Shown: positions 27,201-33,575 of the stretch, one piece after another | Position numbering within the stretch: position 1 is the first letter of the stretch | How the letters are laid out: every line of letters starts with the position of its first letter | NCBI GenBank assembly: GCA_947652605.1 | Contig: OX393577.1 | Span: forward strand, 54,088,108 to 54,152,107 | Source of the DNA: Elmis aenea | Taxonomy: Eukaryota > Arthropoda > Insecta > Coleoptera > Elmidae | Length of the DNA stretch: 64,000 nucleotides | Direction of reading: 5' to 3' | Program-made: the position numbers and the translations under genes | The notes under the pieces: generated by a model | Seen by the model: only the letters and a program-made list of their open reading frames with translations | Databases searched by the model: none | What the model was told of the DNA's origin: nothing

Positions 27201-30135
27201 AGCTATTTTATTGAGCGCTGTTAGATTTTAAAACCATGTGCAAAACCGAAAGTGTAAACGTCCATTAGATAACTAGTATTACGGTAAGCAAAAACTAGTT
27301 TTTTTTTAGAAATTATTACGGTAGACCCGTGCAAAACCTAATCTGCATGCATAGTAAAATGTTCCTTAGTTGGGTTTCTCATATTTGACATTTTTGCTTG
27401 TCCGGGGAACACGGGATGTAATAAATTATGTCAATATTTTAAAAGAAATAATCCGGAAAAGGAAGGAACCGGTTTATTACTTAAAAACATCGTTTTTATT
27501 AATAAAATTTCATTTATAAGCTCTTTTGCTTCGCACTAACAGGGTAAAAAAACCAATGAAGCAACTTTCCAGATTTTCTTAGTTTACATGATAACAGTTG
27601 CACATATACAAAATCTGTTTTAATATTGGCAATCAGCGCAAAATTAAGCAATTAAACGTACGATGCATTCCAATTTTTTAATTTGAAGTAGCGTCTACAT
27701 AGTGCAATTTTAAAAAAAAAAGCTATTGTCATTTACTCTCAACTGTAAATATACCGGGTGATTCAGTTTGACTGTCGCACCCCTATAACTTTTTAATTAT
27801 TGAAAATAACCCCAACAAACCTTATATTTTTGGAAACGGCGACCAATTCTCTATTAAATGATGTGCATTTGTTATCTCTACGATGACGTAGGTATGTCAA
27901 ATCCGCGAAAGGAAACTGTTTTTTTTTTTAAATTACATAGTATACATTTTTTGGTTGATTCGGATAGAGAATTTAATTCTGAATCCGAACATGTATTAAA
28001 AAAGTATGCATACTGGATAGATCTAATTAGCCAACTGATATTCAATTACGAAAATAAAATAATAAGGTTGTAACTGCCAATGTAACATGTAACTAAGTAA
28101 ATAACTATGTAAATAAAACTAAGTTCAATGAGAAAAAAATGTGATTTTTTCTATTAATAAATCAATCTACGATACAGTCCAGAGTCCACTTCGAAGAATC
28201 CACATACATAAGAAAATTTTCGAGAAAAATCAGTTCAAAGTTTATTTAAATTATAGCAAATTTACATTTTCATTGATAGTTATAGGTTATAGTATAATTT
28301 TTAAGATTTGATCGTTTTTTGGTATGTTAAATAGACTTTATGCTATACAGGGTGTGTAAAAATTGGCTGAAGCGCTACACGTGGCGATGTTCTTCGTAAA
28401 ATTCTAAGTCAAAAATCTTAATACGAAAATGTTGTACCATGCTTCTTATGGCCTCAGGAACCATTTAAAGAAAAAAAAAATTGGCAACATTGTATACATT
28501 GATTTGCGTTTGGACATTTTTTTATCAGCAATTTTTACTTAGGTATTTACAATTTTTGTTCGAACTGAAAGCCTTCAGTTCGTAAACATAGCTGCAAACT
28601 TTTGGATATCGTAAAACACAAACTAGAAATAATTACGAGAAAAACAGAGATGACAGCTAATGACAATGTTGCCATATGTATTATTTTCATTCAAATCAGT
28701 GATTTACATATTTTCAACACCAATTTTTGAAAGGAAGAACACAATATGTAGGAAAAAATATTATTCGAAATTTATTTTTGTTCCAAATTGCAGCTTTTTC
28801 ATTTGCAAGTATTAAATAATAACGCTTATTAAAGGACTAATTGTCAAAACTTTGAGGACCTCTTGCAGACACAGAAAGCATGGTACAACATTTTCGTATT
28901 AAGATTTTTGACTTAAAATTTTACGAAGAACATCGCCACGTGTAGCGCTTCCGCCAATTTTTACACACCCTGTATAATTTGAATAAACTTTGAACTGATT
29001 TTTCTCGAAAATTTTCCTATGTATGCATACTTTTCATACATGTTCAGATTCAGAATTAAATTCTCTATCCGAATCAACCAAAAAATGTATACTATGTAAT
29101 TAAAAAAAAAAACAGTTGCCTATCGCGGATTTGTCATACGTCATCGTAGAGATAACAAATGCACATTACTTAATACCCCATACTTAATACGCCGTTTCCA
29201 AAAATATAAGGTTTGTTGGGGTTATTTTCAAAAATTAAAAAGTTATAGGGGTGCGACAGACAAACTGAATCACCCAGTATAAGCTAAAACGTACAAAATA
29301 GTTTAGTTATAACAATTTTTCTACATACATTAAACAAGTAAAAATATATTAGTAAAGAAAACCGCTGGAGTGCATTTTTTGGATCACACGGTGTGCTAAT
29401 CGCTGAAAAAATTATCGGTCAATAATTAATATCAATAATTAACCAAGTTTTTTTTATATCTTTAGACAAATTTGCAGGGTACTTATTTCATATTATTTGT
29501 TTCGTTTAATCCGTATCATATACCCGTAAGCTTCTAGCTACGTCACCAAGTCTAGAAAAGTTTCCTGTTCAGAATTCTTACATAAACACATTTCGTTCCC
29601 AGGAAATTCACGTCTCATCAACAAAGTGTAAATTTAACATCGCGTATAAAACGGTTTTGTTTGTAAATGCGCAGTATTTAGTCAAAAAGAATGTTTTCTG
29701 ATACACGAAATGTAATTTTGTTTACGTCGTGACATTGGCGGTGGGCGGTGGATGAAATAGGTCAGCATTTTCTATTTTTGCTTTGCTAAATATACCGCCA
29801 TTTAGGATTGGCGCAGGCTCTGCAAGTATAGAAGTTCGTTTTCTTGCATTTTAAAATGCGAAAAAGTTATTATTTTACTTTATGTTTTCATTTTAACTCT
29901 AAATAAGACAACAAAATTTAGACAAATCTTTACATAGTCAGTATTATACTTTTCGTCATCACATTTATCAAGTTCAGTTACAGGATTAGCGTTGTAGTAT
30001 ATTGATTGATAATGTTATTGGTAAAAAGTTATAAGACTTTACCTTTAAGAGAAGCTGGTAGTCGTTTATACGTTGTATCGGAAGTTTCAAGTGTTCGGAA
30101 AGAGTTTTGTCATCACCCAGTTGCTGTGACAGCTC
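1..30135 (-). CDS. Unc-89: Unc-89/obscurin-like giant muscle protein, partial (19 chained exons)
   Basis: UNC-89/obscurin proteins are giant sarcomeric M-line proteins that combine a RhoGEF (DH-PH) module with many Ig domains and kinases. I built this model from splice sites and phase. Exons in transcript order are 30135-30043, 23086-22787, 22561-22408, 22345-20570, 19917-18544, 18055-17873, 15858-15613, 13511-13370, 11967-11783, 11653-11408, 11164-10987, 10899-10766, 10710-10501, 7851-7674, 7611-7330, 7079-6904, 3831-3544, 942-811 and 236-1. All phases match. Most borders are phase 1, as is usual for Ig genes, so a skipped symmetric exon would go unnoticed. The DH-PH stretch resembles nematode UNC-89 (for example QKALELMLSVPHRAQD). 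Visible order: DH end, PH, Thr/Lys/Glu-rich region, YSRK repeats, eight Ig domains, acidic linker. The SH3, early DH, later Ig/Fn3 and kinase parts are missing or outside. The 15613 donor is the least certain junction. Confidence 0.85.
237..810. other. Intron of Unc-89
   Basis: AT-rich intron between the two linker exons. No repeat, ORF or RNA gene was recognised. Confidence 0.7.
811..942 (-). CDS. Unc-89: Unc-89 exon: charged linker
   Basis: A 132-bp symmetric (1-1) exon, flanked by acceptor ttacag and donor CAAG|gtaatg. It encodes VTHTDAVEETEEPPKKIK and VENEPEVKKPIDKNLEKPK, a Glu/Lys/Pro-rich linker without a domain. Phase agrees with the exon on each side. Confidence 0.78.
1797..2132. repeat. 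166-bp tandem duplication
   Basis: Two near-identical units with a 166-bp period; tgcattctagaaatcatct occurs at 1821 and 1987. Only a few substitutions separate the copies (for example atgttaatgtcaaag against atgtaaatgttaaag), so the duplication is recent. Not coding. Confidence 0.92.
2698..3055 (+). repeat. Dispersed repeat, copy 1
   Basis: Starts near tttctacgaccacta and includes gtgatcgtagaaaaagta and cgagttataacgc. The same sequence in inverted orientation occurs at about 26420-26840 (ctacgatcacataat, acaagtgtgc, accgtgcgtaa). No coding capacity; class unknown, MITE-like. Confidence 0.7.
3544..3831 (-). CDS. Unc-89: Unc-89 exon: Ig domain 8 (complete in one exon)
   Basis: A 288-bp symmetric (1-1) exon. 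It has KPRFIKKLKDTTVDEGATL, EVEVEACPEPTVKWLRNGRE, then the F strand EQGEYEVIVTNSLGTIS and the G strand STVTVQ. The acceptor is tttag at 3832 and the donor CAAA|gtaagt. The 3.1-kb intron upstream carries a large foldback element at 5215-6454. Confidence 0.9.
3832..5214. other. Intron of Unc-89
   Basis: AT-rich. It contains a half-copy of a foldback family at about 4325-4436 and nothing else I recognise. Confidence 0.65.
4325..4436 (-). repeat. Solo arm of a TACAGGGTG-type foldback
   Basis: The segment ending gaatttggaccaccctgtac matches the right arm of the palindrome at 59074-59713 (gcgagatacccatg, tttggaccac). Only one arm is present. Confidence 0.75.
5215..6454. mobile_element. Foldback element with a duplicated right arm
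   Basis: The left end is tatacagggtgaggcatcac and the right end is its complement, finishing ctcaccctgtata. A second, internal right-arm end lies at about 5940-5992 (gtgatgcctcatactgta). Arms of roughly 350 bp carry the same sequence in opposite orientation. The right arm is present twice in direct order (about 5640-5992 and 6085-6454). No ORF of note. Confidence 0.88.
6455..6903. other. Intron remainder
   Basis: AT-rich intron end next to Ig 7. One isolated caccctgtatat occurs at 6607; otherwise nothing was recognised. Confidence 0.6.
6904..7079 (-). CDS. Unc-89: Unc-89 exon: Ig domain 7, C-terminal half
   Basis: A 176-bp exon, phase 2 in and 1 out: YLDEMEISESRTEFTRTE, SKLIIKEVTSDLSG, the F-strand motif GRYKCKVINELGETE and AKLTVN. 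The donor is AACT|gtaagt. Confidence 0.87.
7330..7611 (-). CDS. Unc-89: Unc-89 exon: rest of Ig 6, first part of Ig 7
   Basis: A 282-bp exon, phase 2 in and 2 out. It completes the Trp (WFKDEEEIKSSEHYVIS) and continues to the F strand DSARYKFKGKNIYGTVED. It then begins a new domain: RAPIITKPLCDMTVTEHD, VTLDVKVEAFPKPTFKW. The donor is AATG|gtgagc. Confidence 0.88.
7674..7851 (-). CDS. Unc-89: Unc-89 exon: end of Ig 5, start of Ig 6
   Basis: A 178-bp exon, phase 1 in and 2 out. It gives AYSLVASNEVSQVSEF, then a new domain start TKPKIIQKMGEDKRVS and the B strand EEVKLAVKLESKP, ending TAEGS plus a split Trp codon. The donor is GCTG|gtaaat. Confidence 0.86.
8449..8739 (-). pseudogene. Pogo-type transposase N-terminal fragment
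   Basis: A 96-codon ORF with RKKIRQLAFDFALQNNI, FNKESQMAGDDW and GFNKVQIERFYDNL. This is the DNA-binding helix-turn-helix segment seen in insect pogo/jerky-like transposases (MAGxDW followed by FNKxxVxxFF). The catalytic DDE region is absent and the frame ends early, so the element is non-autonomous. Confidence 0.75.
9118..10140. mobile_element. 1-kb palindromic foldback nested in the pogo element
   Basis: Left end tatacagtgtggctg, right end cagccacactgtata. Arms of about 500 bp pair nearly base for base through a centre near 9635 (gtgggataag against cttatcccac). Each arm contains an internal tacagggtgt-type motif (9299 inverted, 9952). No coding sequence. Confidence 0.92.
10501..10710 (-). 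CDS. Unc-89: Unc-89 exon: Ig domain 5, N-terminal two thirds
   Basis: A 210-bp symmetric (1-1) exon: PPKVVTKMEDISASAETVL, VIEGVPEPTVKFYKDGQEI, and the E strand up to LKDTG. The F strand resumes in the exon at 7851 as AYSLVASNEVS. The 2.65-kb intron between the two halves of this domain holds a pogo-like transposon. The junction reads LKDTGAYSLVASN, an exact Ig F-strand motif, so splicing must remove the transposon. Confidence 0.88.
10766..10899 (-). CDS. Unc-89: Unc-89 exon: Ig domain 4, C-terminal half
   Basis: A 134-bp exon, phase 2 in and 1 out, encoding FLYEDEESMSLVIKNVQ, the F strand EDAGSYKVTAQNELGS and the G strand AEMILSVK. The required phase-1 donor is AAAA|gtaaaa, weak but in frame. 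It is followed by a 55-bp intron. Confidence 0.84.
10987..11164 (-). CDS. Unc-89: Unc-89 exon: Ig domain 4, N-terminal half
   Basis: A 178-bp exon, phase 1 in and 2 out. It contains PEKPKLIIEKREAIVAAGG, the B strand AMLELQVKGYPKPQVRW with the Trp, and HEGKPVEPGGKYK. The donor is ACAA|gtaagt. An 87-bp intron separates it from the second half of the domain. Confidence 0.86.
11408..11653 (-). CDS. Unc-89: Unc-89 exon: Ig domain 3 (shortened N-terminal part)
   Basis: A 246-bp symmetric (1-1) exon. The second half is a standard Ig: FAWKRDGVTFEPEERF, then PEDAGLYTCVAQTSSGHIS and the G strand. Ahead of the Trp, the sequence runs from ETLEPGEKPVF straight to AWKRDG. Roughly a dozen residues that normally form the B strand and B-C turn appear to be missing. 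Either this is a genuinely shortened domain or the N-terminal part uses an exon I did not see. Confidence 0.83.
11783..11967 (-). CDS. Unc-89: Unc-89 exon: Ig domain 2, C-terminal half
   Basis: A 185-bp exon, phase 2 in and 1 out. It opens with YKDGVKIRESDERVHIV and carries the F-strand signature SDAGVYKCVATNKFGE. The intron upstream contains a hAT MITE and a mariner remnant (12037-13100). Confidence 0.86.
12037..12462. mobile_element. hAT-type MITE rich in aaccgg
   Basis: Begins cagggaaccg and ends cgggtccctg. The flanks aataaaat (12029-12036) and gataaaat (12463-12470) agree at 7 of 8 positions, an hAT-type 8-bp target duplication. The interior is a degenerate palindrome of gaaccgg motifs. 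It lies in the intron of Ig domain 2. Confidence 0.85.
12810..13100 (+). pseudogene. Mariner-like transposase remnant
   Basis: One frame reads LRQDNASAHLMLSMKQFLAK and NRITVRALNVLP, close to the DD34D mariner block containing the second catalytic Asp (HxDNAPAH, then a helix and REFL). Stops and drift follow, with NTIDENQMRSILKEKG near the end. The usual PYSPDLAP motif is lost. Ends were not determined. Confidence 0.65.
13370..13511 (-). CDS. Unc-89: Unc-89 exon: Ig domain 2, N-terminal half
   Basis: A 142-bp exon, phase 1 in and 2 out, encoding DKPVFIVQLKDTELLEDTY and FMVKVKGEPHPNVVF. These are strands A to C of an I-set domain. The B-strand cysteine is replaced (FMVKV), which is common in giant muscle proteins. 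The split codon completes as F before YKDG in the next exon. The donor is TTTT|gtaagt. Confidence 0.82.
13512..15612. other. Intron of Unc-89
   Basis: 2.1-kb AT-rich intron between Ig 1 and Ig 2. The longest open frames (13945-14218, 15134-15385) have no domain and no splice support. Nothing else was recognised. Confidence 0.65.
15613..15858 (-). CDS. Unc-89: Unc-89 exon: Ig domain 1
   Basis: Encodes GEAAVFEVVLSV, DSLSWLKDNKPL (with the buried Trp), the F-strand motif DTGLYTAIATNSSG and the G strand STCSALLLVHE. The acceptor is aacag at 15859. The 3' border is the weakest in the chain: phase 1 is required and GAGT|gttggt at 15613 supplies it, but this is a poor donor, so the exact last codon is uncertain. 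Confidence 0.78.
16194..16824. mobile_element. Foldback element with an inner hAT-like insertion
   Basis: Arms pair from tatacagggtgatttataat on the left to attataaatcaccttgatat on the right, over roughly 100 bp each (taggttctatttaatttgg against the inverted right arm). Between them, 16309-16555 begins cagggtaaccatattg and ends with gggacgtctggtaacctt. This resembles a hAT MITE terminus, but I could not define a target duplication. Confidence 0.7.
16825..17872. other. Intron of Unc-89
   Basis: AT-rich intron end. The open frames at 16771-16971 and 17132-17362 are hydrophobic, unsupported and probably chance. Nothing was recognised. Confidence 0.6.
17873..18055 (-). CDS. Unc-89: Unc-89 exon: Ser/Thr linker and first Ig A-strand
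   Basis: A 183-bp symmetric (1-1) exon. It begins ETTSSTTFIETAVVGGKT and ends KPIFTKPLQGVNVE, the classic A/A' strands that open an I-set Ig domain. The donor is GAAC|gtaagt. Joining to the next exon gives VEPGEAAVFEV, a normal B strand. Confidence 0.82.
18056..18543. other. Intron of Unc-89
   Basis: A short intron between the linker exon and the YSRK exon. It has a gaagaagaa run near 18361; nothing else. Confidence 0.65.
18544..19917 (-). CDS. Unc-89: Unc-89 exon: Tyr-Ser-Arg-Lys repeat region
   Basis: A 1374-bp symmetric (1-1) exon of 458 codons. The first two thirds are degenerate repeats of about 20 residues built on SSSTYSRKY plus an acidic Gly/Asp/Ser segment (for example TTGTGDGEGIL). 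The last third is Ser/Thr/Glu-rich (repeated ESTKD-like and SASRSTRTEE phrases). Basic YSRK and acidic DSGDGDG blocks alternate, giving periodic charge and many potential Ser/Thr/Tyr phosphorylation sites. The acceptor is ctcag at 19918 and the donor CAGG|gtaag. The region looks intrinsically disordered; no known domain was recognised. It could be skipped in frame. Confidence 0.83.
19379..19618 (-). repeat. 60-bp coding tandem repeat in the YSRK exon
   Basis: Successive 60-bp units at 19379, 19439, 19499 and 19559 are clearly alignable at DNA level. They begin with a tgtatttncggctatangt-like core and encode 20-residue units. Flanking copies up to 19900 and down to about 19050 are more diverged and vary in length. 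Confidence 0.85.
19918..20569. other. Intron of Unc-89
   Basis: 652-bp intron between the two low-complexity exons. Nothing was recognised. Confidence 0.7.
20570..22345 (-). CDS. Unc-89: Unc-89 exon: Thr/Lys/Glu/Pro-rich low-complexity region
   Basis: A 1776-bp symmetric (1-1) exon of 592 codons, open throughout. It begins EEPTGEDLQLASEPTSS and runs at once into a tandem TDSTLK hexapeptide (22171-22288). A long disordered stretch rich in T, K, E, P, Q, V and S follows, with recurring short phrases such as QTKE, VQTK and VEVQ. It ends ADGYSE across the junction with the next exon. Nematode UNC-89 also carries a Lys/Ser/Pro-rich region after its GEF module, so position and composition fit, although residue-level conservation is not expected. 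An in-frame 1776-bp exon could be skipped without a frameshift. No domain was recognised. Confidence 0.83.
22171..22288 (-). repeat. 18-bp coding tandem repeat (TDSTLK x about 7)
   Basis: Five near-identical 18-bp units (plus strand tttttagtgtcgaatctg) are flanked by two diverged units. On the coding strand each gives TDSTLK. The units hardly differ at synonymous sites, so the array is young or recently homogenised, and copy number is likely polymorphic. Confidence 0.93.
22408..22561 (-). CDS. Unc-89: Unc-89 exon: PH domain C-terminal half
   Basis: A 154-bp exon, phase 0 in and phase 1 out. It encodes the last PH strands (VEVKDHPEDNYTFELID, then HSLILKAHRD) and the C-terminal alpha helix with the invariant Trp (KEFWLKEIREYTSDF). 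The donor is TTTG|gtaagc. PH domains beside DH domains help position the GEF or bind phosphoinositides; nothing here shows lipid specificity. Confidence 0.86.
22787..23086 (-). CDS. Unc-89: Unc-89 exon: DH end and PH start
   Basis: A 300-bp phase-0 exon. The first ~35 residues (ELVRYSE through QKALELMLSVPHRAQD) finish the DH domain. The rest (KLGRLLSHDWFSV, then ERYLFLFKARILISK) is the start of the PH domain with its beta strands. Its acceptor is tttag just above 23086 and its donor is ACGC|gtaagt at 22787. Spacing and motifs follow nematode UNC-89, where QKALELI, KLGRIIRHD and RYVFLF occupy the same positions (recalled from the family, not searched). Confidence 0.87.
23537..23994. mobile_element. 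hAT-type MITE with perfect 8-bp target duplication
   Basis: Begins cagggcatgaaaccggtttt and ends ggtttctagccctg. The flanking octamer attatatc occurs exactly at 23529-23536 and 23995-24002. The interior is an imperfect palindrome of aaccgg-rich sequence, with AT-rich filler and no ORF. Confidence 0.94.
24535..25158. mobile_element. Foldback element, cagggaaggtcac family, copy 1
   Basis: The left arm cagggaaggtcac, ttgtcgctagaat and tgtgtttattgcatcaagga pairs with a right arm ending cgtgaccctttcttg. A second copy of the family lies at 35909-36568. No coding content. Confidence 0.85.
26420..26840 (-). repeat. Dispersed repeat, copy 2
   Basis: Inverted relative of 2698-3055, sharing ctacgatcacata, cgttttatcggttttttg-like and accgtgcgtaa segments. 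It contains two internal copies of a ttgctatgcatnnagg motif. The segment from 27070 on (ttctacgaccactt) looks like the end of a further copy. Confidence 0.65.
27105..27280. mobile_element. Small MITE with 35-bp-class terminal inverted repeats
   Basis: The left end tactagttatttaatgggcc then gtttacactt pairs with the right end agtgtaaacg then tccattagataactagta. It is about 175 bp long and non-coding. The class is uncertain, and it is nested between repeat segments. Confidence 0.8.
27362..27560. repeat. Dispersed repeat shared with 30300-31430
   Basis: The segment gggtttctcatatttgacat to aatttcatttataagct recurs at 30300-30440 and 31376-31420. There it is split by the foldback at 30472-31249 plus about 125 bp. 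Non-coding; identity unknown. Confidence 0.7.
27751..29281. mobile_element. 1.5-kb outer foldback
   Basis: The left arm, from taccgggtgattcagtttga through gcacccctataac and ccaacaaaccttatattttt, pairs with a right arm ending ctgaatcacccagta. Arms are about 500 bp. The centre is occupied by a second, unrelated palindrome (28346-28975). Its symmetric open frame at 27858-28073 lies in the arm and shows no known domain. Confidence 0.92.
28346..28975. mobile_element. Nested foldback, gcgctacacgtggcgatg family, copy 1
   Basis: Ends tacagggtgtgtaaaaattg and its complement caatttttacacaccctgta. Arms of about 300 bp contain gcgctacacgtggcgatgtt and cttaatacgaaaatgt. A close second copy is at 55387-56022. 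Confidence 0.93.
30043..30135 (-). CDS. Unc-89: Unc-89 exon: DH (RhoGEF) domain core helix
   Basis: A 31-codon, phase-0 exon flanked by an acceptor (ttatag) and a donor (gtaaag). It encodes ELSQQLGDDK followed by LKLPIQRINDYQLLLK. This is the conserved DH helix (KP-Q-R-Y-LLL in most RhoGEFs) that contacts the Rho GTPase. It splices in frame to ELVRYSECLDEDST in the next exon, which restores a normal DH C-terminal helix. It is isolated by a 7-kb intron downstream, and no upstream partner exon was recognised. The remainder of the DH domain (about 100-120 residues) must lie at higher coordinates. Confidence 0.85.
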
Positions 30136-30471
30136 CTATAACAAAACGAAAACATAGTAATTACGTCGTTGACGTGATAAATAATGAAGGGAAAAAAATG
30201 AGCGCATTTAATGTTTTTTTAAATATCAGGTAATGAACTAACGGGTTTTGTTTCTCTATATTATGTTTTTTCAAGGGTTTTCTTAAGCGACTAGAGATTA
30301 TTAGGGTTTCTCATATTTGACATTTTTGCTTGTCCCAGGAGTCTGGGAAAAAATTTGTCCACTTTCCGGAATCCCGGAAAGTAATAAAATATGTCAATAT
30401 TTTAAAATAAATAACCCGAAAAAGAAAGAGAGCTATTTGTTACTTAAAAACAACTCCTAGTTATACAGGGT

Positions 30472-31249
30472 GTTTCCTAAATATTGCAAAAAAAATCCGG
30501 GAGATGATTTCTTATCGAAAATTAAGGAGGGTCTTTCATATTAATTTTTTTCCTTAGACATCTCCTTTCGGGGTTACAACTCCCTAAAGGGGAGCGGTAA
30601 AATTAGTTTTTAATTTTATTTTTCAATTTGGATAAATGTAAGAGATATTTGGTTGATGTTTTACACTTAATAAAAGGTTTCCCATAGTAATATTTTCAAT
30701 CATCTCTTCGCAGGGGCCTGAAAAGTGCGACCCCTGTTGTTTTTTTTATCAGCACTTTTTGGTGGGTTACAATTTTGCAATGTAATTTTTTTTTTGAAAG
30801 CTTGTTTTATTTAGAAACTTTTTTATTCCTTAGTTTTTCTCGTAAAATTAGAGTTTTTGAGTAAAAAATAATATAAGTAGACATGAACCATTAAATATTT
30901 CAATATAAAACGATTCGTTTTGGTGGTTACCATGGTTTGTTTATGTGAAAAAAACTACATTGCAAAATTTTAACCCACCAAAAGGTTCTGATAAAAAAAC
31001 CAACAGGGGTCGCACTTTTCAGCGCCCTGTGAAGGTGGAAGATGATTGAAAATATTACTTTTATTAAGTGTAAAACATCAACCAAACTTTCTCTTACATT
31101 TATCCAAATTTGAGAAATAAAATTAAAACCTAATTTTTACAGCTCCCTAAAGGGGAGGTCTAAGGGAAAAAATATATGAAAGAACCCCCTTAATTTTTGA
31201 TAAGGAATCACCTGAATTTTTTCGTAATATTTAAGAAACACCCTGTATA
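30472..31249. mobile_element. Foldback element, 0.78 kb
   Basis: Ends tatacagggtgtttcctaaa and gaaacaccctgtata. The arms share aatattgcaaaaaaaatccg-type and ggggtcgcacttttcag-type segments in inverted order, with a centre near 30860. Inserted in a dispersed repeat. Confidence 0.92.
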
Positions 31250-32414
31250 GTAAAGACATTTTATTCCATGATTAGTCTTAATAATAAAATAATATTGGTA
31301 AGAGAAACATTGCGTTCTCATCTCAGTCTCTATTGATGTGGGTGGAATTGTTTTGAGAGCATCTAGCAGCAAAGATACCTACATCGTTTTTATTAATAAA
31401 ATTTCATTTATAAGCTACATTATTTGCTTCACTTTACCAGGATACACAAATATAAGACTAAACGTATTTTGATTTTTGTCATAGAGACTGGGCTTCTTTA
31501 CACAACTACAGTTGTTATTCTAAAGTAGAAAAGCTATTTTGAAACAAGAAGTTTTTCCAAAAGTTAATGTTACTTAAGATATTTATAATAAATTCTTATG
31601 ATCATATTACACAGGTCCAAATAAACGAAAATAACATTTATTAAATATTTCGGGATTTCCCAGGGCAATAAGCATTTCCCCGGAAATATAAAACAGGTTT
31701 AAATAGACCAGTATCCAAAGATCCCAGGATCCCGAGAAAGAAACCCAAGAGAGTGATAAAGAATTACCAACATCTGCATCTGACATCGTTTAAAAAGAAG
31801 CCAAGAAGTTTGCTAATTAAACTATTGAATGAACTAATTTTAAACATTCATTAATGCATTTCGATTGGCAATATTTATTAAGTGCGTTGTCCAGGAAAAG
31901 GATAAACAGCATGGGGATACTGGTTATTATGAGACACAAAGTTGGTTAAGTAGGTACCTATAAAAAAAGTTGCGCAGTTTGGTATAGAATAAGAATTAGA
32001 AATCAAAATTTGTAATCACTTTGATTTTTTTTTTTGCATTTGAGAGCTATAAAATAAAAAAATAATAAAAGAAGAGCTTTGCAAGCAAATGTTACCAGCA
32101 TTTTTTTAATTATTTCTGTGCATTTAATAGCATTTTTGTATATTTTTTGGTAAATCAAATACAGTGAGCTCGCGTTATAAGCAACTAACGGCGGCCAATT
32201 CCGATCTAAAAGTTGCTTATAACGTGAAAGTTGCTTATATGATAGAAATAGAAACGATTCGATTTTTAACATAAATAAATCTTGTTTTTAGTAGTAAAAC
32301 TAAAAATAAAAGTTAACACCATAACAACGCGATCGTGGTCGCGTTGCTATGGTGATCTGTACGTACCTATGTCAAACGAAATACGCGCGTGCCACGTACC
32401 TTTAGTCGTGATCT

Positions 32415-32680
32415 ATGTACTTGTACATCTCTCAAATAAACAAATATGATGTGATTTCATGGCAAGTATACAGAGCGGATGAAACGGCCTTATTTTACAA
32501 GTGTTTACCGGACAAAACTCTTGTTCATACACGTAAGAAAAATATTCCCGGGAGAAAAATATCTAAGCAACGAGTTAGGTACTATTATTCCGTGTGCTAA
32601 TTCCACCGACAATCATAAATTGAACTTATGGTCTTTGGTAAATTATATAAAGCCAAAAAATTTTAGTAATTTAACCTACG
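32415..32680 (+). pseudogene. Tigger-type DDE transposase fragment
   Basis: One frame reads YRADETALFYKCLPDKTL, the block with the first catalytic Asp of Tigger/pogo transposases (NADETGLFWKxLPxKTL in the family). A frameshift near 32570 moves to a frame reading TIIPCANSTDNHKL, matching the following VLLCANADGSEKL-type block. The frame is then interrupted by the foldback at 32696. The remaining DDE residues were not found. Confidence 0.8.
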
Positions 32681-32695
32681 AGTTTATTACATTAT

Positions 32696-33575
32696 TATAC
32701 AGCGTCATTCAAAAAGTCTGCAACAAATTGAAATTTTTTTTATTATTGATTTCTCAGAAAATTTTATTCTTGATAAAAGTTGGTGCATGGTCTAAAACTA
32801 ATTTAAGGGCAAAAAAGTTTGATAAAAAGTCATAGAACACTAGATTTTACCGATTTTTGAAATATTTGTAAGTGTAAAGGGCCCTTATTTTAAGAGTTAA
32901 AAAAAAATGTGTAGGAAAAAAGTTATGTAGAATCCAAAAATAAGTCTAGATTTAAATTTTGACGGTCAAATTCAAATTTTTATTTTTTAAGAAATTTTAA
33001 CATTCAAAAAGTCTGCAACAAATGGAAAAGTTTATTATTATCGATTTTTCTGAAAATTTTATTCCTAATGAAGTTGGTATATGGTCTAAATCTAATTTTA
33101 AGATGAAAAAAAGTTAATAAAAAGTCATATGACACTAGATTTTAATGGTTTTTGATTTTTTGAATGTTAAAATTTCGTAAAAAATAAAAATTAGAATTAA
33201 ACCCTCATAATTTAAACCTAGTTCGGTTTTTAGATTCTTAATAACCTTTTTCGATAAAAATAAAATTTTCCATTTGTTGCAGACTTTTTGAATGTTAAAA
33301 TTTCTTAAAAAATAAAAATTGAAATTTGACCGTCAAAATTTAAATCTAGCCTTATTTTGGGATTTTTAAAAACTCTGTCCATAATTTTTTTTGTATCTCT
33401 TAAAATATTTCAAAAATCACTAATATCTAGTGTCATATGATTTTTTATTGAACTTTTTTCATCTGAAAATTAGTTTTAGACCATGCACCAACTTTTCTCA
33501 AGAATACAATTTTCTGAGAAAAAAATAATAAAAAACTTTTCCATTCGTTGCAGACTTTTTGAATGACGCTGTATA
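32696..33575. mobile_element. Foldback nested in the Tigger-like element
   Basis: Ends tatacagcgtcattcaaaaa and gaatgacgctgtata. Arms of about 430 bp contain aaaaagtctgcaacaaa and its complement several times; the internal repeats make it partly a multi-copy inverted repeat. Confidence 0.9.

Larger units (their letters stand above)
23087..30042. other. 7-kb Unc-89 intron filled with repeats
   Basis: Interrupts the DH domain. It contains a hAT MITE (23537-23994), foldbacks (24535-25158, 27751-29281 with a nested copy), a dispersed repeat (26420-26840) and a small MITE (27105-27280). At 29515-29830 there is a less AT-rich stretch of unknown role. 25160-26260 shows nothing recognisable. Confidence 0.75.

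Noticed and set aside
27858..28073. 71-codon frame in the arm of the 27.7-kb foldback
   Set aside because: It lies in a palindrome arm whose mirror copy does not keep the frame; no domain.
29515..29830. Less AT-rich stretch in the DH intron as an alternative promoter
   Set aside because: The minus-strand ATG (MSRRKQNYISC) stops after 17 codons and no donor or core-promoter element is clear; composition alone is not enough.
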